Positions 40,393-49,621 are shown, numbered from the stretch's first letter. The stretch is DNA of 64,000 nucleotides from Algiphilus sp022763315 (GCF_965249985.1 NZ_OZ252280.1); one strand, 5' to 3'. Numbers and translations: made by a program. Notes: generated from the sequence alone by a model not told the origin.

Positions 40393-41348
40393 TGGCCGCC
40401 GGGGAAGTGCTGGCCGTGACCGCGGGCGCATTGCTCTGGGACCGCGCGTTCGGCGAGCCGCGTCGTTTGCACCCCCTGGTGGGCTTCGGCCGCGTCGCCC
40501 AAGGCTTGGAGGGCCGACTCAACCGGCCGGGATCGGCGAGTCGTCTGCGCGGGGTGCTGGCGCTGAGCACGCTGGTGCTACCACCCGTGGCGATGGCGGC
40601 CGCGGTGGAAATTCTGGCGCCCGCGGGCGTTCAGATGGCCTGCGCGGTGCTCGTTCTTGCCACGGCCATCGGCTGGCGCAGTTTGCGCGAGCACGCCGAA
40701 GCAGTGGCCGCACCCCTGGCCGCAGGGGCGCAAGACCGCGCACAGGCGGCGGTGGGCCGCATGGTCAGCCGCGATCACCGCCAGCTGGATGACGCCGGGG
40801 TGGCGACGGCCGCAACCGAGTCGGTGCTGGAGAACGGTGCGGATGCCGTCGTCGCCAGCCTGTTCTGGTATGCGCTCGCCGGCATGCCGGGGGTGGTGCT
40901 GCATCGCTTGGTCAATACACTGGATGCCATGTGGGGTTATCGCAGCACACGCTTTCTGCACTTTGGGTGGGCCGCGGCGCGTCTGGACGACCTGTTGAAC
41001 TGGGCGCCCGCGCGTCTGACCGCACTCGCCTATGCGCTATGCGGGCATGCGCCCTCCGCGCTGCGTTGCTGGCGCTCGCAGGCGCGCGCCTGGGACAGCC
41101 CCAATGCCGGGCCGGTCATGGCTGCCGGCGCGGGTGCGCTCCGTATCCGGCTGGGCGGGCGTGCGCCGTACGCCGAGGGCTGGCGCGACCGGCCCCTGCT
41201 GGGGCAGGGGCGCACACCCGGTCCGGGCGATATCCGCGCGGCAGTGGCCCTGCTCGATCGTGTCGTTTTGCTCTGGCTGGTGGTGCTGGCCGCGGGCACG
41301 GCGCTGCTTTGGCTCGTTCCCTATCTCGGAGGTGCTGATGGGCACTGA
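40392..41348 (+). CDS. cbiB: Adenosylcobinamide-phosphate synthase CbiB
   Basis: An integral membrane enzyme that attaches (R)-1-aminopropan-2-ol phosphate to adenosylcobyric acid. The 318 residues have several hydrophobic stretches (about 52-95, 150-175 and 290-312). Family sequences are GALLWDRAFGEPRRLHPLVG (about 11-30), GRMVSRDHRQLDDAGVATAA (about 117-136), ATESVLENGADAVVASLFWY and DLLNWAPARLTALAYAL. It is also called CobD in the aerobic nomenclature, not to be confused with the decarboxylase next door. The start overlaps the previous stop, and its end overlaps the downstream gene by 11 bases. Confidence 0.94.
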   Translation: MAAGEVLAVTAGALLWDRAFGEPRRLHPLVGFGRVAQGLEGRLNRPGSASRLRGVLALSTLVLPPVAMAAAVEILAPAGVQMACAVLVLATAIGWRSLREHAEAVAAPLAAGAQDRAQAAVGRMVSRDHRQLDDAGVATAATESVLENGADAVVASLFWYALAGMPGVVLHRLVNTLDAMWGYRSTRFLHFGWAAARLDDLLNWAPARLTALAYALCGHAPSALRCWRSQARAWDSPNAGPVMAAGAGALRIRLGGRAPYAEGWRDRPLLGQGRTPGPGDIRAAVALLDRVVLLWLVVLAAGTALLWLVPYLGGADGH

Positions 41349-42387
41349 CACGGCCTCTGCCTCGAAGGCAGCCATGGCGCGGAGCGCGCCGGTGCACGGG
41401 GGCGACTTGCGCGCGGCGAGTGCCCGCTTCGGTCACGCACTCGACGGCTGGCTGGACCTCTCGACTGGCATCAATCCGCATCCTTATCCCTTCAGCACAC
41501 CGGCGATGGCGGACTGGCACCGGTTGCCCGAAGCCGAGGACGGTCTGGAAGCCGCCGCGCGCCGCTATTACGGCACCGAGGATCTGCTGCCGCTGGCGGG
41601 GACACAGATGGCCATCAAGCTGTTGCCGCGACTGCGTCGGCCCGGACGGGTGCTGCTGGCCGCACCTTCCTATGCCGAGCACGCCCATGCCTGGGCAGAG
41701 GCCGGTCACCGCGTACACAGCCGACCGGCACAACGTATCGATGACGCGGCCGTGGCGCAGGCGGATGTGGTCGTGCTGGTGCATCCGAACAACCCCGATG
41801 GATACCGCTACGCGCTGCCCCGCCTGGAGCGCTGGCGCGCCCAGCTCGCGCAGCGCGGCGGATGGCTGGTGGTGGATGAGGCCTTCATGGACGCCACGCC
41901 GGAACAAAGCATGCTCCGGCCCTGGATGCCGCCCGCCCTGATCGTGCTGCGCTCCTTTGGCAAGTTCTTCGGGCTCGCCGGTGCGCGTGTCGGCTTTGCC
42001 TGCGCCGAGCCCGATCTGCTTGCAGCGCTCGCCGATGCAGCCGGACCCTGGGCGGTGGCGGGGCCGTCGCGGGTGGTGGCCCGGCAGGCGCTGGACGACC
42101 GCGTCTGGCAGCGCCGTACCCGCGACTGGCTGGAGGAGCGCAGTGCGGTGACCCACCAGTTATTGGCGCGCCATGGCGTGCGTCCCGCAGTGTCCACCCC
42201 GCTGTTCCACTGGATTCCGACCAGCCAGGCGGCGCAATGGCAGACGGCCTTGGCCCGGCGTGCGGTCTGGACCCGACGCTTCGAGCAGCCCTGCGCGCTG
42301 CGCATCGGCCTGACCGCTAACGACGCCGATCATGCGCGACTGGAAGCGGCCTTGACGGGCGCGAGCACCGAGGTCGAAGCCACATGA
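41338..42387 (+). CDS. cobD: Threonine-phosphate decarboxylase (CobD/CobC)
   Basis: A class I PLP aminotransferase-fold enzyme that decarboxylates L-threonine O-3-phosphate to aminopropanol phosphate, the linker used by CbiB. The 349 residues show HGGDLRAASARFG (about 18-30), LDLSTGINPHPYPF (about 37-50), VLVHPNNPDGYRY (about 145-157), VVDEAFMDATPEQS and the PLP-lysine region LRSFGKFFGLAGARVGF (about 204-220). ATG 41338 has GGAGGT just upstream and lies inside the end of cbiB. Its stop overlaps cobQ by 4 bases. Confidence 0.92.
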   Translation: MGTDTASASKAAMARSAPVHGGDLRAASARFGHALDGWLDLSTGINPHPYPFSTPAMADWHRLPEAEDGLEAAARRYYGTEDLLPLAGTQMAIKLLPRLRRPGRVLLAAPSYAEHAHAWAEAGHRVHSRPAQRIDDAAVAQADVVVLVHPNNPDGYRYALPRLERWRAQLAQRGGWLVVDEAFMDATPEQSMLRPWMPPALIVLRSFGKFFGLAGARVGFACAEPDLLAALADAAGPWAVAGPSRVVARQALDDRVWQRRTRDWLEERSAVTHQLLARHGVRPAVSTPLFHWIPTSQAAQWQTALARRAVWTRRFEQPCALRIGLTANDADHARLEAALTGASTEVEAT

Positions 42388-43877
42388 GCGCCGCCACGCT
42401 GATGGTGCAGGGCACCACCTCGGACGCCGGCAAGAGCCTGTTGGTGACGGCACTGGGCCGCGCACTGGCGCGGCGCGGTCTGCGCGTCGCCCCCTTCAAG
42501 CCGCAGAACATGGCGCTGAACAGCGCGGTGGCCAGCGATGGCGGCGAGATCGGCCGCGCCCAGGCGGTGCAGGCGCAGGCCTGTGGCGTGCCCGCCACGG
42601 TGGATATGAATCCGGTGCTACTCAAGCCGACTTCCGACCAGGGCGCGCAGGTCATCGTCCATGGCCGCGCTGTCGAGCAGCTCGATGCGCGCGCCTACCA
42701 CGACTACAAGCGCATCGCGATGGAGGCGGTGCTGAGCAGTCATGCGCGGTTGAGTACGGCCTACGAGGTCGTGCTGGTGGAGGGTGCCGGCTCGCCGGCT
42801 GAGATCAATCTGCGCGATCGCGATATCGCCAATATGGGCTTTGCCGAAGCGGTGGACTGCCCAGTCATCCTCATCGCCGATATCGACCGCGGCGGCGTCT
42901 TCGCGCATCTGGTGGGCACGCTCGATCTGTTGTCCGAATCGGAGCGCGCGCGTGTGGTGGGCTTCGTCATCAATCGCTTTCGCGGGGACATCGCCCTGCT
43001 CGAGCCGGGGCTCGACTGGCTCCAGAAACGCACCGGCAAGCCCGTGCTCGGCGTGCTGCCCTATCTGCAGGGCCTGCAGCTGGAGGCCGAGGATGCGCTG
43101 CCGCGTACCACGTCCTCAAGCAGCGACGGAAAGGCATTGCAGGTGGCAGTACCCGCGCTGCCGCGCATCAGCAACCACACCGACTTCGATGCCCTGCGTC
43201 ACCACCCGGAGGTAGCGCTGCGCTTTGTCGGACCGGGCGAGACGCCACCGGCGGCCGACCTCATCATCCTGCCCGGCTCCAAGGCGGTACGCGATGATCT
43301 CGCCTGGCTACGGCAACACGGCTGGGAGAGCGCCTTGCAGCACCATCTTCGCTACGGTGGCCGGGTGCTCGGCATCTGCGGCGGATTCCAGATGCTGGGC
43401 CACCGCCTGCACGATCCGCACGGGGTGGAGGGTGCGGCCGGCAGCAGCGAAGGCTTCGGCTGGCTCGACTGCGAGACCGTACTGACCCGGCACAAAGTGC
43501 TGCGCGAGCGTAGCGGGCAACTGCGTCTGCCGGGTGCGGCAGCGGTCAAGGGCTACGAGATTCATGCCGGTCGGACAACGGGACGGGCGCTGGAGCGCCC
43601 ACTGGCGCGATTGACGCCGGTCGCCGACGGAGACGTGACCGACGGCGCTATCAGCGCGGAGGGACAGATCCTGGGAAGCTATCTGCATGGCCTGTTCGAC
43701 GCGCCCAAAGCGCTTGCGGCCCTGCTGCGCTGGGCCGGGCTGAAAGATCCTGCGCAGGTGCCGGATATTCAGGCTGCCCGCGAGGCCACCTTTGACACCT
43801 TGGCCGATGCGGTCGAGGCCCATCTGGACATGGAGCAGATCATGCAGCACTGCCGGGGGGCCGCATGCGCCAGCTGA
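42384..43877 (+). CDS. cobQ: Cobyric acid synthase CobQ
   Basis: A glutamine-dependent amidotransferase that adds four amides (b, d, e, g) to adenosylcobyrinic acid a,c-diamide. In 497 residues: an ATP-binding domain beginning MVQGTTSDAGKSLLVTALGR (about 7-26), KPQNMALNSAV, VLVEGAGSPAEINLRDRDIA, and a C-terminal glutaminase domain with ILPGSKAVRDDLAWL and the nucleophile Cys in LGICGGFQMLG (about 329-339), plus a catalytic His in GSYLHGLFD. It overlaps both neighbours (4 bases upstream, 13 downstream). Confidence 0.95.
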   Translation: MSAATLMVQGTTSDAGKSLLVTALGRALARRGLRVAPFKPQNMALNSAVASDGGEIGRAQAVQAQACGVPATVDMNPVLLKPTSDQGAQVIVHGRAVEQLDARAYHDYKRIAMEAVLSSHARLSTAYEVVLVEGAGSPAEINLRDRDIANMGFAEAVDCPVILIADIDRGGVFAHLVGTLDLLSESERARVVGFVINRFRGDIALLEPGLDWLQKRTGKPVLGVLPYLQGLQLEAEDALPRTTSSSSDGKALQVAVPALPRISNHTDFDALRHHPEVALRFVGPGETPPAADLIILPGSKAVRDDLAWLRQHGWESALQHHLRYGGRVLGICGGFQMLGHRLHDPHGVEGAAGSSEGFGWLDCETVLTRHKVLRERSGQLRLPGAAAVKGYEIHAGRTTGRALERPLARLTPVADGDVTDGAISAEGQILGSYLHGLFDAPKALAALLRWAGLKDPAQVPDIQAAREATFDTLADAVEAHLDMEQIMQHCRGAACAS

Positions 43878-44389
43878 TCCTGGGCGGCGTGCGTTCCGGC
43901 AAGTCCCGCTTGGCGGAGCGGCTGGCCACTGCGTTTGATGCGCCGGTCACCTATATCGCCACGGCGGAAGCGCGCGACGACGAGATGGCCGCCCGCATCG
44001 CGGCGCACCGCGCCCATCGTCCTACGCACTGGCAGACCGTGGAGGCCGGCGTCGCCCTGGGTGCGGCCATCGAAGCGGCCGCGCAGCCGGGGGGTGTGGT
44101 GCTGGTGGACTGTCTGACGCTGTGGCTGACGCAGCTGCTGTGCGCAGCCGATGTCGACACCGCATTGCCGTTGCAACGCGAGGCGTTGCTCGAGGCCGTG
44201 CGCGCAAGCCAGGGCGAACTGATCCTGGTCAGCAACGAAACCGGGATGGGCATCATGCCGATGGATGCGCTCAGTCGCCGCTTCGGCGACGAAGCGGGCC
44301 GACTGCATCAGGACCTCGCCGCTTCCTGCGAGCGGGTGATTCTGACCGCCGCCGGCCTGCCCCTGGTGCTCAAGGGAGATCCGCTGTGA
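43865..44389 (+). CDS. cobU: Adenosylcobinamide kinase/guanylyltransferase CobU
   Basis: A bifunctional enzyme that phosphorylates adenosylcobinamide and then adds GMP to give AdoCbi-GDP. The 174 residues contain the P-loop LGGVRSGKSRLAERLA (about 6-21), TYIATAEARDDEMAARIAAH (about 28-47, with the guanylylated-His region) and VLVDCLTLWLTQLL (about 78-91), followed by LVSNETGMGIMP. It begins 13 bases before the end of cobQ and ends in the start of cobT (GTGA). Also known as CobP. Confidence 0.95.
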   Translation: MRQLILGGVRSGKSRLAERLATAFDAPVTYIATAEARDDEMAARIAAHRAHRPTHWQTVEAGVALGAAIEAAAQPGGVVLVDCLTLWLTQLLCAADVDTALPLQREALLEAVRASQGELILVSNETGMGIMPMDALSRRFGDEAGRLHQDLAASCERVILTAAGLPLVLKGDPL

Positions 44390-45465
44390 ATGATCGCGTG
44401 CCAATGGACTGGCTCGACCAGCCGGCGCAGTCATTGGATCCGGCCGCCGCGCAGGCCGCCGCCGAGCGCCAAGGCCGCTTGACCAAGCCGCCCGGTGCGC
44501 TCGGTCAGTTGGAACATCTGGCCGTCCGGCTCGCAGCGATGCAAGGCCGTACCTGCCCCGCGGTGGACCGCGTGGCCATTACGGTCTTCGCTGCGGATCA
44601 CGGTATCGCGGCGGCGGGCGTTTCCGCCTTCCCGCAGTCGGTCACGGCGGCCATGGTGCGCAACTTCCTGAGCGGGGGCGCGGCCATCAGCGTGGCCTCC
44701 CGCAGCCTGGGTGCGCAGCTCTCCATCGTGGATGTGGGTGTGGCCAACCCGGTGGAGATGCCGACGGATGCGGTCGCGCACTTCCACCAGCGCGCCGTGG
44801 CGGCCGGAACTGCCGATAGTCGCAGTGGCCCGGCCATGCGTCCTGAGCAATGCGCGCAAGCGCTGGATGCAGGGCGCGCCTCGGTGGACGAGACCGTGAA
44901 CAACGATGCCCAGCTCTATATCGGCGGCGAGATGGGCATCGCCAACACCACCGCTGCAGCGGCCTTGGCCTGTCTGGTCACGGGTGCCCCCGCGACGCGC
45001 CTGTGCGGCCCGGGCACGGGGCTGGACGCCGCCGGTGTCGCGCACAAGGCGGAAGTGGTGGACGCACTGATTCATCAGCACGCGGCCGCCAGCGCGGGTG
45101 ATGCCCTAGAGGCGCTACGCCGCGTCGGCGGTTTCGAGATCGCCGCGCTGGTCGGTGCGCTGCTGCGCTGTGCGCAACGCGGGCTGCCGGTACTGGTGGA
45201 TGGCTTCATCGTCTCGGTGGCCGCACTGGTGGCGCAGCGTATCTGCCCGGAGGTGGCGGACTGGTGCTTCTACGGGCATCAGTCGGCGGAGCCGGGGCAT
45301 CGCCATGTACTGGATGCCTGTGGCGCGCAGCCACTGCTGGCGCTGGACATGCGACTGGGGGAGGGCACGGGCGCGGCGGCAGCGGTCCCATTACTGCGCA
45401 TGGCTTGCGATCTGCATGCCGGCATGGCCACTTTTGATGAAGCCGGGGTGGCCGATGGGCAATGA
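44386..45465 (+). CDS. cobT: Nicotinate-nucleotide-dimethylbenzimidazole phosphoribosyltransferase
   Basis: Makes alpha-ribazole phosphate from nicotinate mononucleotide and the DMB supplied by BluB. The 359 residues show RLTKPPGALGQLEHLAVRLA (about 28-47), VFAADHGIAAAGVSAFPQSV (about 66-85), GEMGIANTTAAAAL (about 182-195), LCGPGTGLDAAGVAHK, and the C-terminal LDMRLGEGTGAAAAVPLL that holds the catalytic Glu. GTG 44386 is used, within the cobU stop and behind GGGAGAT. It overlaps cobS by 11 bases. Confidence 0.95.
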   Translation: MNDRVPMDWLDQPAQSLDPAAAQAAAERQGRLTKPPGALGQLEHLAVRLAAMQGRTCPAVDRVAITVFAADHGIAAAGVSAFPQSVTAAMVRNFLSGGAAISVASRSLGAQLSIVDVGVANPVEMPTDAVAHFHQRAVAAGTADSRSGPAMRPEQCAQALDAGRASVDETVNNDAQLYIGGEMGIANTTAAAALACLVTGAPATRLCGPGTGLDAAGVAHKAEVVDALIHQHAAASAGDALEALRRVGGFEIAALVGALLRCAQRGLPVLVDGFIVSVAALVAQRICPEVADWCFYGHQSAEPGHRHVLDACGAQPLLALDMRLGEGTGAAAAVPLLRMACDLHAGMATFDEAGVADGQ

Positions 45466-46237
45466 GCCTGCGCTGCGCCGCCACTGGCGCGCCTTCCTGA
45501 TCGCACTGCAATTCCTGAGCATTGTTCCCGTTACGCTGCAGCCCGCTCCGGAGGCGCGAGAAAATGGACTGTCACTGCTGTATTACCCGCTGGTGGGGCT
45601 GCTCCTTGGCCTTCTGCTGGCGGCGGTGGCAGGGACCATCCAGGGGTTTTTCCCGGCACCCGTCGTGGCAGCGCTGCTCATCGCGCTCTGGGCGCTGCTG
45701 ACAGGCGCGCTGCATCTCGATGGCGTGGCGGACAGCGCGGACGGCTGGCTCGGGGGCGGCGGTGACCGAGCGCGCACGCTACGCATCATGCAGGACCCGC
45801 ACAGCGGTGCCGCCGGTGTGGTGGCGTTGATCGTGGCGCTGCTATTGAAATGGTCCGCGCTGAGTGCGCTGCTGCTCACCGCGTGGTGGTGGCTGCTGGT
45901 GCTGGTGCCCATGCTGGGGCGTGCCGCTGCGGTCCTGCTGCTGGCCCACACGCCCTACGCCCGACGCGGCGGTATTGCCTCGGCGATGCTGCCGCAGATG
46001 TCGCGGACGGCAGTGGACGGCGTGGCTTTGGCCGCAGTTGCAGCGGCGCTACTGTTGACCGTCTGGGCGGCGGGCCTCGCACAGGCGCTTTGGTTGTTGC
46101 TTCTGCCCGCCGCGGCGGTGTGGGGATGGCGCCGATGGGTCCAGAAGCGCTTGGGCGGAACTACGGGGGATACTGCCGGCGCCGCCATTGAAGGCTGCGA
46201 GGCCGTTGCGCTGATGGCGCTCAGCGCTACCCTATAG
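45455..46237 (+). CDS. cobS: Adenosylcobinamide-GDP ribazoletransferase (cobalamin synthase)
   Basis: The membrane enzyme that joins AdoCbi-GDP with alpha-ribazole (phosphate), the last assembly step. The 260 residues are mostly hydrophobic with six or seven helices. Conserved parts are LIALQFLSIVPV (about 16-27), YYPLVGLLLGLLLA (about 43-56), GALHLDGVADSADGWLGGGG (about 84-103, the metal-binding Asp cluster) and RIMQDPHSGAAGVVALI. It is the last gene of the operon and converges with the small gene at 46252. No alpha-ribazole phosphatase gene accompanies it, so the product may be the 5'-phosphate, to be dephosphorylated elsewhere. Confidence 0.94.
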   Translation: MGNEPALRRHWRAFLIALQFLSIVPVTLQPAPEARENGLSLLYYPLVGLLLGLLLAAVAGTIQGFFPAPVVAALLIALWALLTGALHLDGVADSADGWLGGGGDRARTLRIMQDPHSGAAGVVALIVALLLKWSALSALLLTAWWWLLVLVPMLGRAAAVLLLAHTPYARRGGIASAMLPQMSRTAVDGVALAAVAAALLLTVWAAGLAQALWLLLLPAAAVWGWRRWVQKRLGGTTGDTAGAAIEGCEAVALMALSATL

Positions 46238-46251
46238 AAGAGACGGACCAC

Positions 46252-46581
46252 TCAGGCGGCGCGCTGGGGATGGTCGACTTCGCTGTTACAGGCGGCGCCT
46301 TCTAGCAGGGTCTTGCCCAGTGTCTCCACGGCCTGTTCGCTCTCGCAGAGCAGCTGCCATTCGTGGTCGCTTACATCAGCCTTGGCCCGGCGAGCCTCTT
46401 GGTGCGCGGCCCGCAGTGCCAGACGCACTTCGGCCAAGGCACTGACTGCCTGCGAATGGTCGGCAGCGGCGAGGGCGTCGATCAGGGCTTGCTGCGCCTG
46501 CGCCAATTCCTGCTGACGGCGGTGGCTGCCGAGAATGGGGGCGGGAACAGCGGGGGTGCGATAACGGGTCGTGAACAGCAT
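46252..46581 (-). CDS. Hypothetical 109-residue helical protein
   Basis: An unrecognised small protein. After an N-terminal TTRYRTPAVPAPILGSHRR it is almost entirely alpha-helical and likely coiled coil (QQELAQAQQALIDALAAADH, then AEVRLALRAAHQEARRAKA), ending with a single Cys. No signal peptide or membrane helix. The start at ATG 46581 has GGAG seven bases upstream; a longer reading is possible but would be odd in composition. It is convergent with cobS and lies 122 bases downstream of the large lipoprotein gene on the same strand. Confidence 0.6.
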   Translation of the reverse strand: MLFTTRYRTPAVPAPILGSHRRQQELAQAQQALIDALAAADHSQAVSALAEVRLALRAAHQEARRAKADVSDHEWQLLCESEQAVETLGKTLLEGAACNSEVDHPQRAA

Positions 46582-46703
46582 GGTCTGGCTCCAAGTCGGC
46601 CTTGGCATGAAGCCTGACGCAGCATTCACCTCCGCGCGCAGCGGCGCCGATGGGCGGTGGCGCGCAGGAGCCGAACGCGCCGGGCCGCCCCATCGGGTGG
46701 CTG

Positions 46704-49514
46704 CTAAGGGATGATGTCGAGTTGCGTACGCGCCTCGGCGGTACCGCCACGACCATCGCTCACCGTCACCGCGAGTTCCACTGCGCTGTCCCCGCAGTTT
46801 GCGTTCAACGTGACTTCGGCCTGGGCCTGGTCGGCCGCCGTCAGTGCGTCCACGCAGTCTCCACCCGCCGCGACGCGCCAGGCATAGCTGAGCGCGTCGC
46901 GGTCCGGATCTGCGGCGATGGCAAAGACCTGGGCCATGCCGCCCGCAGCCACACTGGCAGGGCCGGGTGCGCGTACCAGCGGCGCGGCGTTGCCGGCGGC
47001 GCCGCTGGCCACGGATGGCGATACATAGTCGCGCGCGAAGCAAGGGCGCCCACCGCACACATCCGTGAAGCGCTCGCGAATCAGGAAGTCGTAGCGCTGG
47101 ATTCCACTGCTGACCTCCTTACGCGGGTCGCTGTGCGGATCCTGGCCTTCACGCGGTGGGGTATTGGTGACGGGCGACGCTGGGGTGCCGTCGTTGAAGC
47201 CATTGTCCAGCGGCCCGATATCCCAGACCACGAGCGCCGAGCCGCTTTCACCTTCGCTGGCCGCGGGCATGCCCCAATAGGGGTTGACGTTGGTATGGCG
47301 GCCGGGCTCGGTGGCGGGGCGGTGCACCGCGCCGTCGATGGTGCGATTCATGACTTCCGCGGAGACATCGGCCACCTGGTGGTCGCCGAAGGCGACGTGC
47401 AACAGGACTTCGTGATCCGGCGTGGGATGGCCCAAAGCGTCGAAGGCATCGGTACGGCGCAGATCCCCGGCGAATCCGTTGTTCTCGCCACGGTCCCAAA
47501 GAATATTGACCAGCGAAAGAATGAAGCTTTGGTCGAAGCTGTTGGGATAGCCCGCGTAGAAGAAGGTGCCGTAGGGGTCGAAGTCGACACTACGCCGCAA
47601 GAGCGTCGAGTAGTTCATGCCTATCACACCAAGGACGCCGCGCTTGACCTCTGGCGAGGTGGCGATGACCGGTCCTGCAAGAATGCCGCCCTGGCTATTG
47701 CCGTCATAGACCACACGCGAGGGATTGAATACCGCGCGGCCATCCGCGGTCTGGAAGGCGGGGTGGCTGGACAGCCCGTCGGGATGCGTCAGCAGACGCG
47801 ACAGGAAATGCCAGTTCACGACGCCTTGCTGCAGTCGGTCCGTCAGGCTGCGGAACTGCCCCATCTCCAGCAGGATGATGGCGGTCATTGGCACGTCGCG
47901 CGTCGCCATGCCAATCCAGTCGATGGCGCAGTGCATGAAGTTCAGCTCGCGCAGGCGCTCGGTGCTGCTTCCGCCGACCTCGCCCTTGCCACCGAGCAGG
48001 CCATGACCGTACAAGGTGGCGTGCGCCGGGCGAAGCCAAGTCTCAGCTTCGCTGAGACTGCCGGCTGCGGTACGCGGAATCTCGCACTGAAAGCGGAAGT
48101 CCTGGGTGGGTTGCAGCGCATTGATTTCCGGCGCCGGGCCGCGCGGGTTGCCGTAGTTGAGCCGCGAGAAGGGCAGCTGGCCGACGTCACGGATCAGCAG
48201 CTGCAAGGCCTCGCTGATGGCGCCGGATACATCGCTGATCACCGGGGCGCCTGTATCGGTGAGCTGATCCGCGACGCCCTCAATGGCGGCGCAGTAGTCG
48301 GCGACGTCGCTGAGCAAGGGCGTGTTGTCGCACAGGCCGTCAGGCAGGTTGAGGAAATTGGGCACGCTCATCCGGCCCTCGATCCGGCGCAGGGTATCGC
48401 CACCATCGAAGTCTTCAACCGAGACGATCTCGAACTCCGGCGCGCCGCCGCCGAGGGTTTCCAGCGCGCGGTCGCGCATGGCGAGTACCGGCTTCGCCAC
48501 GCTGGCGCTGCTGCGCACGGTGAAATCCCAGGCCATGTACAGCGTGTCACGCGCCACGCCGTGCGCGCCCAGCCGTTGGAAGATGTCCTCCATGTCCGCG
48601 CGCCGCGCCTGCACCGCTGCCAGATCGCTTGGATGGCGGTCGCGGAAGACACGGAACTGGGGCGGTGCAGGAATGGTTTCGCCGTCCGCAGTGCGCAGAT
48701 TGCGCATGGCAACGATGTAGCGGTGGCCTTCTTCGAAATTGGCGCCGGGACGCAGAATCAGCGCGGGTGGATCGATCTTGAAGGCATTGTTGGGCAGCAA
48801 CGGATCGAGGGTGTCGCCGATGACGGCGAAGATGGGCGCGAGCGCTGCGGCGCAGGCATCGCTCAGCCCGTTCAGCACCGTGCTCAAGCCTTCAGGCGCG
48901 TCGCCGACCAGCGCCAGCAGCTCGCTGATGCCGGGCGCGGCGTCGCAGACCGGGGTGGAGGCGGTGTCACTGGTATCGACCTCGATCCAGATCGGGTGGC
49001 GCTCCAGCGTTTCGGCGTCGATGACGAAGATGGGGGCGTCGGTACGGAGCGAGGCTTCGATATCGGTGACCGGAGCCGCACCGGTGGCTTCAAGATCGAG
49101 CTCGGGCACGTAGGTCAGCATCATTTGCCCCTGCGAGAAGCCGTCCTCGACGTTGTACTCGGCCGGGTTGAGCGGAATACCCGCAATATTCATCGGCATG
49201 CCCGCCCGTTGCAGATTGAGGCGGCGGCCGGTGGCGGTACTCGAATCGGCCACCGTGAGGGCGTTGCTCGGCCAAGGGAACTGGCAGTAATCCGGGACGA
49301 GGAAGTCGCAGCCGCGTCGCTCGGCGTCGTCCACGCTGGCCTGGATGCTGCTGTCCAGCGACGGGCCTTGCAGTGGAATGTCGTCACCACCCGGCGCTGA
49401 CCCTCCGCTGGTATCCGGGGCATTGCTGGTACCGCAGGCGCTCACCCCAAGGGCGAGCAGGCCGATGGCTGCGGACCGGCGCAGGGCGGGTGGAAGTGGG
49501 GCGCTTACAAACAT
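46704..49514 (-). CDS. Large lipoprotein with alpha/beta-hydrolase (lipase-like) motif and C-terminal Ig-like domain
   Basis: A 936-residue exported lipoprotein (lipobox GVSAC, Cys27, then a Gly/Ser/Pro-rich linker). Residues about 50-330 form a beta-rich N-terminal region (CDFLVPDYCQFPWPSNALTV; HPIWIEVDTSDT). The later part holds YGHGLLGGKGE and the nucleophile-elbow sequence DGNSQGGI with Ser607, the Gly-x-Ser-x-Gly pattern of serine esterases and lipases. HVAFGDHQVADVS near 715 can supply the Asp/His of the triad. The last 90 residues (PASVAAGGMAQVFAIAADPD, with paired Cys) look like a PKD/Ig-type adhesion domain. AGGAG stands before the start, with a palindrome further upstream. Substrate unknown; an extracellular lipase or polyester hydrolase is the reasonable guess. 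Confidence 0.8.
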   Translation of the reverse strand: MFVSAPLPPALRRSAAIGLLALGVSACGTSNAPDTSGGSAPGGDDIPLQGPSLDSSIQASVDDAERRGCDFLVPDYCQFPWPSNALTVADSSTATGRRLNLQRAGMPMNIAGIPLNPAEYNVEDGFSQGQMMLTYVPELDLEATGAAPVTDIEASLRTDAPIFVIDAETLERHPIWIEVDTSDTASTPVCDAAPGISELLALVGDAPEGLSTVLNGLSDACAAALAPIFAVIGDTLDPLLPNNAFKIDPPALILRPGANFEEGHRYIVAMRNLRTADGETIPAPPQFRVFRDRHPSDLAAVQARRADMEDIFQRLGAHGVARDTLYMAWDFTVRSSASVAKPVLAMRDRALETLGGGAPEFEIVSVEDFDGGDTLRRIEGRMSVPNFLNLPDGLCDNTPLLSDVADYCAAIEGVADQLTDTGAPVISDVSGAISEALQLLIRDVGQLPFSRLNYGNPRGPAPEINALQPTQDFRFQCEIPRTAAGSLSEAETWLRPAHATLYGHGLLGGKGEVGGSSTERLRELNFMHCAIDWIGMATRDVPMTAIILLEMGQFRSLTDRLQQGVVNWHFLSRLLTHPDGLSSHPAFQTADGRAVFNPSRVVYDGNSQGGILAGPVIATSPEVKRGVLGVIGMNYSTLLRRSVDFDPYGTFFYAGYPNSFDQSFILSLVNILWDRGENNGFAGDLRRTDAFDALGHPTPDHEVLLHVAFGDHQVADVSAEVMNRTIDGAVHRPATEPGRHTNVNPYWGMPAASEGESGSALVVWDIGPLDNGFNDGTPASPVTNTPPREGQDPHSDPRKEVSSGIQRYDFLIRERFTDVCGGRPCFARDYVSPSVASGAAGNAAPLVRAPGPASVAAGGMAQVFAIAADPDRDALSYAWRVAAGGDCVDALTAADQAQAEVTLNANCGDSAVELAVTVSDGRGGTAEARTQLDIIP

Positions 49515-49534
49515 GTCACGGTCTCCTCGTCATC

Positions 49535-49550
49535 CCGCGGCGCGCCGCGG
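49535..49550. repeat. 16-bp perfect palindrome upstream of the large lipoprotein gene
   Basis: CCGCGGCGCGCCGCGG, self-complementary without spacer, 21 bases before the minus-strand start at 49514 and just upstream of its AGGAG. It could be an operator or, in RNA, pair between transcripts. GC-only composition lowers its weight. Confidence 0.35.
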
Positions 49551-49621
49551 CGTGTTTTATGACAGACAGGTTACCGTGATTGCGGACCGCGCGGCAGCAG
49601 GGCGCGGGCCCGAGCCGCCCC

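Noticed and set aside
46650..49400. 916-codon open frame opposite the large lipoprotein gene
   Set aside because: The minus-strand reading has a lipobox, ribosome-binding site, hydrolase motif and plausible domains; the plus-strand reading is low-complexity and has none.
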